Source: Polaromonas sp.
GTDB lineage: Bacteria; Pseudomonadota; Gammaproteobacteria; Burkholderiales; Burkholderiaceae_C
Reading direction: 5' to 3'
Assembly (NCBI GenBank): GCA_013824015.1
Contig: PNNC01000012.1
Coordinates: forward strand, 1 to 34,377
DNA length: 34,377 nucleotides
Each line of letters starts with the position of its first letter. Positions within the stretch are counted from its first letter, which is position 1. A model generated the notes under the pieces. It searched no databases. It was not told the origin of the DNA and saw only the letters and a list, made by a program, of their open reading frames with translations. Below, one piece after another: positions 29,003 to 34,377 of the stretch. The position numbers and the translations under genes were made by a program.

Positions 29003-29926
29003 ATGGACCGTTTCGATGCGATGCAGGCCTTTGCCCGCGTGGTGGAAACCGGCAGCTTCACCAAGGCAGCCGATACCCTCCACATGAGCCGGACCAGCGT
29101 GACGCAACTGGTGCAGCAACTGGAGGCGCGGCTGCGTGTCAGGTTGCTCAATCGCACCACCCGCAAGGTCAACGTGACGGCCGACGGCGCCGCCTATTAC
29201 GAACGGGTGCTGCGCGTGCTGGCCGATGTGGACGACGCCGAAACCAGCCTGTCCAGCGCCTCGACATCGCCCCGCGGCCGGCTGCGGGTGGACGTGCCCA
29301 GCCCGCTGGCCCGCATGATCCTGATCCCTGCCCTGCCGGCGTTTTATGCGCAGTACCCCGACATCCAGCTCGACATGGGCGTCAGCGACCGCATGGTGGA
29401 CATCATTGGCGAAAACGTCGATTGCGTGGTGCGCGGCGGCGAACTCAGCGACCAGTCGCTGATGGCCCGCCACGTCGGCGATCTGCAGCTCGGCGTCTAC
29501 GCCGCACCGGGCTACCTGAAGCTGGCCGGCACACCCGCGCACCCGCGCGAGCTGGAAGACACCCACCACCGCATCGTCGGCTTTTTGTGGGCACGCACCG
29601 GCAAGGCCGTGCCCTACGCGATGCACGCAGGTGATGAAAACATCGAGGTGCAGGGCCGCCACGCGCTCGCTGTCGACGACGGCAACGCCTACCTCGCCGC
29701 CGGCCTGGCCGGCCTGGGCATTCTCTGGCTGCCCGACTACATGGCCAAACCGCACCGGGCCAGCGGCGAACTGGTGCCGCTGTTCGAAGACTGGGAGCTC
29801 GACCCGATGCCACTGTACATCGCGTTTCCACCGAACCGGCATGTGAGTGCGAAGTTGCGGGTGTTTATCGAGTGGGTGGCGGGGTTGATGGGGAAGCATG
29901 CGCCAGCTGGTGAGCGACGGGCTTGA
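29003..29926 (+). CDS. LysR-family transcriptional regulator
   Basis: 307 residues. The N-terminal winged helix is MDRFDAMQAFARVVETGSFTKAADTLHMSRTSVTQLVQQLEARLRVRLLNRTTRKV, which I recognise as the classic LysR pattern and which extends over residues 1-56. The effector domain (RLRVDVPSPLARMILIPALPAFYAQYPDIQLDMGV, then VVRGGELSDQSLMARHVG) resembles the CrgA/DmlR group. The start at 29003 follows GGGAGTTTCG. It probably represses or activates the divergent RidA-like gene and itself through the dyad at 28962-28980. The ligand is unknown. Confidence 0.93.
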   Translation: MDRFDAMQAFARVVETGSFTKAADTLHMSRTSVTQLVQQLEARLRVRLLNRTTRKVNVTADGAAYYERVLRVLADVDDAETSLSSASTSPRGRLRVDVPSPLARMILIPALPAFYAQYPDIQLDMGVSDRMVDIIGENVDCVVRGGELSDQSLMARHVGDLQLGVYAAPGYLKLAGTPAHPRELEDTHHRIVGFLWARTGKAVPYAMHAGDENIEVQGRHALAVDDGNAYLAAGLAGLGILWLPDYMAKPHRASGELVPLFEDWELDPMPLYIAFPPNRHVSAKLRVFIEWVAGLMGKHAPAGERRA

Positions 29927-30008
29927 ACAGGGCGGCGGCATACCCCCTTGGTTAGATTCTTTGCTCAACGCTCGACAATTGCATATTGCCGATAGCCAGC
30001 CCAACTGC

Positions 30009-31127
30009 TCAGGCGCTGAGCACCAGCTCAAACGCTCCCAAGCCCTGCGCCTGCCCATTCAACAACACCTCCACCCGATGTTTGCCCGCATGGTGTTTGC
30101 GCGTCGTCATTTCGGCAGTGGACACCGTCTTGCTCAGCCGCACGGTTTCCTTCGGCGCCAGGTCCAGCACCTTGAGCTTGAACACCTTGGCGCTGCTTTT
30201 GCCGCTGGCCTTCACATAGTGGATACAGAAGTCCACCAGCACGCGTTGCGGCCTGCTGCTGGTGTTGGTGATGGCAAACGCGATGTTGACCTTTTCACCC
30301 ATCACGACCCGCTTGGGCGTGATCCTGGCGCCACTGACTTCAACCTCTGCGCTTTTGCCGAAGCCCAGAACTTCCAACGCACCAGCCTCGCCGCGCTTGA
30401 CGGCGGAGCGCAGCGCGTGCTGGACGATCCAGCGGCGCTCGTCGCTGGCGCCCTTGAGCCATTTCTTCGCCGTGGCGGCCAGCACATCGGGGTGGTCCTT
30501 GCCGATGTCGTTGAGGTTGTTGGCGACGGAGCGGCGCACGTACAAGGCCGGGTCGTCCCTGAGCAGCTCCAGCAGTTCCAGCACCGGCGCCGGGTTTTTC
30601 TGGAAGGCCGGCAGGCGGCTGGCCCAGGGCAGGCGCGGGCGGCTGCCTTCGGACACCAGGCGGCGCACATGTTCGCTCGGGTCGCTGGCCCACTGCCTGA
30701 AACGCGCCAGCGTGGCGGCTTCGTGGTGCTGAAAAAAAGCGCGGATGCTGAACTCGGCGGTGAAGCGTTGCGTCAGCGCATGTTGCGCGCGCATCGATTC
30801 TTCAAAGTGATCGAGCCCGACCTCCGCGACAAACAGGGTGTGCGGCAGATACAGGAAAGAGCCAAGGGTCAGCCCCGGATCGCGGCCATGCGGCTGGTCC
30901 AGCGAGGCCAGCAGGATGGCGATCGCTGTCGGGTAGTCGGGCGGCAGGTGCCGCTGCAGGGCGCGGGCCATGTGTTTGCCGCGTGGCATCAGCGCCAGTT
31001 CGTCATACCCCTTGAGTGCGTCGGCAACAAACTTGCGCGCCTCGAAGGCCGGAAACACCGCGCTGATCATGCGCGCAATCGCTTGGGGCACGTCGGCGCC
31101 ATATTGATTGACCAGCGGTTCTGCCAC
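30009..31127 (-). CDS. DNA alkylation repair glycosylase, AlkC-like
   Basis: 372 residues with HEAT-like helical repeats and a C-terminal beta domain. HVRRLVSEGSRPRLPWASRLP near residue 155 and YVRRSVANNLNDIGKDHP near 197 are hallmark stretches of the AlkC/AlkD family, which removes alkylated bases such as 3-methyladenine. The C-terminal 110 residues (VNIAFAITNTSSRPQRVLVDFCIHYVKA) look like the immunoglobulin-like domain that distinguishes AlkC from AlkD. The start is a GTG at 31127, four bases after the waaA stop, with its AAGGA ribosome site inside the end of waaA, so it is probably translated from the same mRNA as the LPS genes. Confidence 0.88.
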   Translation of the reverse strand: MAEPLVNQYGADVPQAIARMISAVFPAFEARKFVADALKGYDELALMPRGKHMARALQRHLPPDYPTAIAILLASLDQPHGRDPGLTLGSFLYLPHTLFVAEVGLDHFEESMRAQHALTQRFTAEFSIRAFFQHHEAATLARFRQWASDPSEHVRRLVSEGSRPRLPWASRLPAFQKNPAPVLELLELLRDDPALYVRRSVANNLNDIGKDHPDVLAATAKKWLKGASDERRWIVQHALRSAVKRGEAGALEVLGFGKSAEVEVSGARITPKRVVMGEKVNIAFAITNTSSRPQRVLVDFCIHYVKASGKSSAKVFKLKVLDLAPKETVRLSKTVSTAEMTTRKHHAGKHRVEVLLNGQAQGLGAFELVLSA

Positions 31128-31131
31128 AGTG

Positions 31132-32439
31132 TCAGTCCTTCAGGAATTGCGCCAGCGCCTGCACCGTGTTGGCGGCGGCGCCGCGGTGCTGCGCGGCAAA
31201 GGCCAGGCTGGCTTGCGCCGCCGCCTGCTGCGTGGACGGCCGCGCCAGCATGGCGCGCGCGCTGCGCACGGCTTCGTCCATGTCGCTCACACGCCGCGCC
31301 GCGCCCGCGGCTTCCGCCAGTTCCGACACCTCGGCAAAGTTGAAGGTGTGCGGGCCCATGATGACGGGGCAGCCGCAGGCGGCGGCCTCGATCAGGTTCT
31401 GCCCACCCAGCGGCGCAAAACTCCCGCCCAGCAGGGCCACGTCGCTCATCGCGTAATACAGCGCCATCTCGCCGAGCGAGTCACCGAGCCAGACATCGGC
31501 GGCCTGCGGCGCGCCATTCCAGGCCGAGCGGCGCGCCACCGACAAACCGTGTTTTTCGATCAGCGCCTGGACCTCGTCGAAACGCTGCGGGTGCCGCGGC
31601 ACGATGAGGATTTGCACGGCTGCACCTGCTATGGTATTGATAGCTGGATGCCCATGTTCTGAAAGGGCCAGCGCCACAATATGCTTGAGAAACTCGTCTT
31701 CCTCGGCCTCGCGGGAACTGGCCAGCATCAGCACCGGCTGGCCCAGCGCCTGGCGCCAGGCACGGCCCTGGGCCTGCTGTGCCGCGTCCGGCGTGGCGTC
31801 GAACTTGAGGTTGCCGAACACAGCTTCCACCCTCGCGCCGAGCATGCGCAGGCGCTGCGCGTCGCTCTCGCTTTGCGCGTACACCGCCGCCAGGCCGGCA
31901 TAGGCCGGCCGCGACAGCGGCGCCATGCGCAGCGCCTGCTGCAGCGACTTGTCGGACAGGCGTGCGTTGACCAGCACCATTGGCACGCCGCGCGCTTGCG
32001 CGCAGGCCACGGTGTTGGGCCAGACTTCCGTCTCCAGCAGCAGGCCCAGGCGCGGCTTGAAGTGGGCGAAGAAACGCGCGACCGCGGCCTCGCTGTCCCA
32101 GGGCTGCCACACCTGCACATCGCCATCGCGCAACAGGCTGGCGCCCTCGGCGCGACCGGTGGCCGTGCCATGCGTCAGCAACACGCGCAGGCCGGGCCAC
32201 TTCTCGCGCAGCGCGGCCAGCAGGATGCCGGCGGTGCGGGTTTCGCCGAGCGACACCGCGTGCACCCAGACCAGCTCGGCGCGCGGTTCCGCCGGGTGGG
32301 TGTAGAAGCCGAAACGTTCCTCCACCGCCTCGAGGTAACCGGCCTCGGCCTGGCCGCGGCGCCGCAGCTTGCGCCGCAGAAAGGGCTGGGCGGCCCACAT
32401 CAGCAGCGAATACAGCGTGCGGATCAGGTGGTCCATCAT
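31132..32439 (-). CDS. waaA: 3-deoxy-D-manno-octulosonic acid (Kdo) transferase
   Basis: 435 residues. WaaA adds Kdo to lipid A precursor at the inner membrane. The N-terminal anchor IRTLYSLLMWAAQPFLRRKL is followed by the GT30 features VWVHAVSLGETRTA, LLTHGTATGRAEG, LLLETEVWPNTVA, FGNLKFD, IVPRHPQRFDEV, and GGSFAPLGGQNLIEAAACGCPVIMGPHTFNF. I chose the ATG at 32439, which overlaps the waaC stop by ATGA. A loop between two core elements (IVALALSEHGHPAINTIAG) is encoded by a copy of the 54-bp repeat and seems longer than the E. coli loop as I remember it. Confidence 0.94.
   Translation of the reverse strand: MMDHLIRTLYSLLMWAAQPFLRRKLRRRGQAEAGYLEAVEERFGFYTHPAEPRAELVWVHAVSLGETRTAGILLAALREKWPGLRVLLTHGTATGRAEGASLLRDGDVQVWQPWDSEAAVARFFAHFKPRLGLLLETEVWPNTVACAQARGVPMVLVNARLSDKSLQQALRMAPLSRPAYAGLAAVYAQSESDAQRLRMLGARVEAVFGNLKFDATPDAAQQAQGRAWRQALGQPVLMLASSREAEEDEFLKHIVALALSEHGHPAINTIAGAAVQILIVPRHPQRFDEVQALIEKHGLSVARRSAWNGAPQAADVWLGDSLGEMALYYAMSDVALLGGSFAPLGGQNLIEAAACGCPVIMGPHTFNFAEVSELAEAAGAARRVSDMDEAVRSARAMLARPSTQQAAAQASLAFAAQHRGAAANTVQALAQFLKD
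31628..31681 (+). repeat. 54-bp palindromic repeat, copy C5, inside waaA
   Basis: Reads GCTATGGTATTGA, TAGCTG, gat, GCCCATG, ttctg, AAAGGGC, six bases, CACAATA. The gene runs on the other strand, so the repeat is translated in antisense orientation, encoding a loop before IVPRHPQRF. Confidence 0.8.
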
Positions 32440-33479
32440 GGCAGCGGCTGCCATTCGGAGATCACCGCCGGCGGCTGGCAACTGAGCCAGGCATCCCACA
32501 CCTGGCCGACTGAAGGCGCGGGCTGCGCGAACACACTGCGCTGGCGGGCGCCCTCGCCGGCTGTGGCAGCTGGCAGCGGCCCGGTGCGCCAGGCGGTGTC
32601 GAAGTTGTAGATCTGCACATGCGGCAGATCCAGCGCCACCGCGATGTGGCTGAGGCCGCTGTCCACGCCGATGACGCCGGCGCACAACGCGAGTTGCGCT
32701 GTCAGTTCGTCCAGCGCCAGTCTCGGCCACACGACCGCTTTGTCTCCGCCCGTCTTCAAGCCACCGGCAATCGCCTGGCTCATGGCCAGCTCCGCATCGC
32801 TGCCATGCGGCAGCGCGATCAGGTAACCGTGGGCGTTGAGTTGCCGGCCCAGCGCGACCCAGTTTTCCAGCGGCCAGAGTTTGTCGGCGCGTGAACTGCC
32901 ATGCACAAACGCTATCATTTCAGGAGCTGCCTGCCCATGTCCGGCATGGGCCAACACACGATTTAGCCCATAATCCGGGCGCGCTGCCGGGGTGTAGCCG
33001 AGCGCACGCGCAGCCAGCGCGCGCCCGCGCGACACGGCGTGGCTGTGCGGCGGCAGCGTGATCGCCACATCGGCGACCCAGCGTGTGGGCGCCTCGTAGC
33101 CCGAGCCCTCGGTCTGGTTGGCCATCGCGTAACGCTGGCCGCCGGGCGCCAGCCGCGCCAGCCAGGCCACCAGCGCCGACTTGCTCAAACCCTGCAGGTC
33201 AATCACCGCGTCATACGCCTGGCTTTGCAGCTCACGCCGGAAAGCGCGCCAGGCGCTGCGTGTGGCCGCGCTGAACGGCGACTTGCGCCAGCGCCGCAGC
33301 TCGCAGCCGATGACACGCTGCAGGCCCTTGCCCAACAGCGGGCTCAGCAGCGGCGCAAAGGCTTTTTCGACCACCCAGTCGATCTGCGCGCCGGGATGCG
33401 CAGCCAGGATGTCCTGCACCACGGGCAGCGTGTGCACCACGTCGCCCAGCGACGAGAGTTTGACGATCAGTATTTTCAC
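32436..33479 (-). CDS. waaC: Lipopolysaccharide heptosyltransferase I
   Basis: 347 residues, GT9 family. WaaC adds the first heptose to Kdo2-lipid A. Features are KILIVKLSSLGDVVHTLPVV at the start, IDWVVEKAFAPLL, YDAVIDLQGLSKSALVAWLA, GSSRADKLWPLENWVALG, and ALCAGVIGVDSGLSHIAVALDLPHVQIYN. The GTG at 33479 fits the family start. A frame open to 33680 reads through the REP at 33538 and is not used. The segment NRVLAHAGHGQAAPEMIAF, a loop before the GSSRADKLWP motif, comes from repeat copy C6. The order algC, waaC, waaA, alkC suggests one envelope-biogenesis transcript. Confidence 0.94.
   Translation of the reverse strand: MKILIVKLSSLGDVVHTLPVVQDILAAHPGAQIDWVVEKAFAPLLSPLLGKGLQRVIGCELRRWRKSPFSAATRSAWRAFRRELQSQAYDAVIDLQGLSKSALVAWLARLAPGGQRYAMANQTEGSGYEAPTRWVADVAITLPPHSHAVSRGRALAARALGYTPAARPDYGLNRVLAHAGHGQAAPEMIAFVHGSSRADKLWPLENWVALGRQLNAHGYLIALPHGSDAELAMSQAIAGGLKTGGDKAVVWPRLALDELTAQLALCAGVIGVDSGLSHIAVALDLPHVQIYNFDTAWRTGPLPAATAGEGARQRSVFAQPAPSVGQVWDAWLSCQPPAVISEWQPLP
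32911..32964 (+). repeat. 54-bp palindromic repeat, copy C6, inside waaC
   Basis: Reads GCTATCATTTCAG, GAGCTG, cct, GCCCATG, tccgg, CATGGGC, six bases, ACGATTT. The 7-bp stem is perfect, so it is well preserved despite lying in a coding frame. waaC reads it in antisense orientation. Confidence 0.85.
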
Positions 33480-33537
33480 GCTGTGTTTTTGCGGACTGGA
33501 CCCGCAATCCATCCCCGCGTCACCGCGCGTTCGAAAC

Positions 33538-33567
33538 ATGGACCCCGGGTCGAGCCCGGGATGACAG
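33538..33567. repeat. REP-like palindrome, copy 2
   Basis: Matches 24 of 30 bases of the element at 211-240, with CCCGGG arms (33544-33549 and 33555-33560). It lies ten bases past the end of algC and upstream of waaC. Confidence 0.7.
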
Positions 33568-33576
33568 CCAGGGGGC

Positions 33577-34377
33577 TCAATGGGCCGGGGCAGAGAAGCT
33601 GGCGCCGGGCTTGACGCTGTGCAGCAGCTTGAGCATGTCGATCTGGATGCGCTGCAGCGCTTCCTCGGTGTGGCCTTCAAAACGCAGCACCAGCACCGGC
33701 GTGGTGTTGGATGCGCGTATCAGGCCGAAGCCGTCCGGCCAGTCCACGCGCACGCCATCAATCGTGGAGATTTTGGCCCCCACGCTTATCGCTTCGCGTA
33801 TGACGCTGCCCCCCGAGGGGGCTGTGCTTGCTTGGGGCGGCCCTGCGCTGCGCACGGCCGCTGCAACCTGCTCGATCAGCGAATGTACGACCGTGTGCGG
33901 CTCGCCCTCCTTGCAGGCGACGTTGAGCTCGGGCGTGCTGAAGCTGGTCGGCAGGCCGTTGAGCAGCGCGCCGACGTCGGACACCCTGCTCAGGATCTCC
34001 AGCAGGCGCGCGCCGGCATAGGTGCCGTCGTCGAAGCCGAACCAGCGCTCCTTGAAAAAGATGTGGCCGCTCATCTCGCCGCCCAGCGGGGAATTGACTT
34101 CCTTCATCTTCGCCTTGATCAGCGAATGGCCGGTTTTGTACATCATGGGCACGCCGCCGGCCGCTTCGATATCGGGCGCCAGGCGCTGCGAACATTTCAC
34201 GTCGTAAACAATGGTGCCGCCCGGCACGCGCGACAGCACATCGCGCGCAAACAGCATCATCTGGCGGTCCGGGTAGATGTTCTGGCCGTCACGTGTGACG
34301 ATGCCCAGGCGGTCACCGTCGCCGTCGAAGGCCAGGCCCAGTTCGGCGTCGCCGGCCTGCAGCGCGGCGATCAGGTC
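33577..34377 (-). CDS. algC: Phosphomannomutase/phosphoglucomutase, C-terminal part (cut by window edge)
   Basis: 267 codons are visible; the 5' part lies beyond the right edge. The sugar-phosphate mutase metal loop AFDGDGDRLGIVT is near the cut. It is followed by YDVKCSQRLAPDIEAAGG, KTGHSLIKAKMKE, the specificity loop GGEMSGHIFFKERWFGFDDG, and the phosphate-binding RASNTTPVLVLRFEG. This matches the AlgC group that makes mannose-1-P and glucose-1-P for LPS and exopolysaccharide. Oddity: between domains 3 and 4, about 24 residues (GPPQASTAPSGGSVIREAIS and VGAK) are encoded by a dispersed GC-rich repeat at 33775-33850 and look inserted compared with the Pseudomonas enzyme. Confidence 0.92.
   Translation of the reverse strand, partial: DLIAALQAGDAELGLAFDGDGDRLGIVTRDGQNIYPDRQMMLFARDVLSRVPGGTIVYDVKCSQRLAPDIEAAGGVPMMYKTGHSLIKAKMKEVNSPLGGEMSGHIFFKERWFGFDDGTYAGARLLEILSRVSDVGALLNGLPTSFSTPELNVACKEGEPHTVVHSLIEQVAAAVRSAGPPQASTAPSGGSVIREAISVGAKISTIDGVRVDWPDGFGLIRASNTTPVLVLRFEGHTEEALQRIQIDMLKLLHSVKPGASFSAPAH
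33775..33850 (-). repeat. GC-rich dispersed repeat embedded in frame in algC
   Basis: On the minus strand it contains GGGCCGCCCCAAGCAAGC, then a GCCCCC/GGGGGC hairpin (33808-33813 with 33817-33822), then GCGAAGCGATAAGCGTGGGGG. From memory, nearly the same string recurs between genes in Comamonadaceae genomes. Here it lies inside the coding frame and keeps it open. Confidence 0.65.

Noticed and set aside
1-34377. tRNA, rRNA, CRISPR arrays, transposases, integrases and riboswitches.
   Set aside because: I looked for conserved tRNA/rRNA strings, evenly spaced direct repeats and recombinase motifs and found none. Reading by eye can miss degenerate ones.

Overview
The window looks like a chromosomal segment from a betaproteobacterium of the order Burkholderiales, most likely family Comamonadaceae (Rhodoferax/Polaromonas-like). 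This rests on the high G+C outside one island, the GlnS variant with an N-terminal insert before its PPEPNGYLH motif, and several short palindromic repeat families that I associate with that family from memory. No rRNA, tRNA, CRISPR array, transposase or integrase gene was found.

Layout. 1-241: repeat-rich spacer with no gene. 242-1075 (-): uppP. 1261-8418 (+): a tightly packed run, probably one operon, of a DUF2306/DUF6622 fusion, a 2TM protein, a DUF2141 protein, a carotenoid-cleavage-oxygenase homologue, an alpha/beta hydrolase, a second 2TM protein, a LytS-type kinase, a LytTR regulator and a DUF924 protein. 8624-11406 (+): four tandem DUF3455-type genes, three intact lipoproteins and one decayed copy, with strong terminators between them. 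11498-11926 (-): a secreted Pro-Val-Tyr/His-rich protein. 12059-13840 (+): glnS.

13.9-19.8 kb is the accessory part. A RelE/ParE-type toxin-antitoxin pair sits between intact glnS and a second, diverged copy of the last 120 bp of glnS. An AT-rich gene for a KAP-like P-loop NTPase follows, then a methyltransferase whose 5' end looks chimeric. After a small gene and an M23 peptidase comes an HTH-nucleotidyltransferase/HEPN pair with two phased palindromes at its start. This looks like an integration hotspot at the 3' end of glnS with defence-type cargo.

19.9-34.4 kb is mostly housekeeping: a helical phasin-like protein, a five-PAS histidine kinase, a HAD-family dehalogenase, an RluE-type pseudouridine synthase, a periplasmic protein with an internal duplication, a DUF2242 lipoprotein, a GDSL esterase, a DUF4118-type kinase, a RidA protein divergent from a LysR regulator, and a minus-strand envelope run of algC (cut by the window edge), waaC, waaA and an AlkC-like DNA glycosylase.

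The most unexpected structural signal is a 54-bp palindromic repeat present six times in gap-free alignment. Two copies are intergenic and four lie inside reading frames (lytS, lytR, waaA, waaC), where they encode linker, loop or terminal segments. A different dispersed repeat is embedded in frame in algC. All domain and family names come from reading the translations, not from searches.
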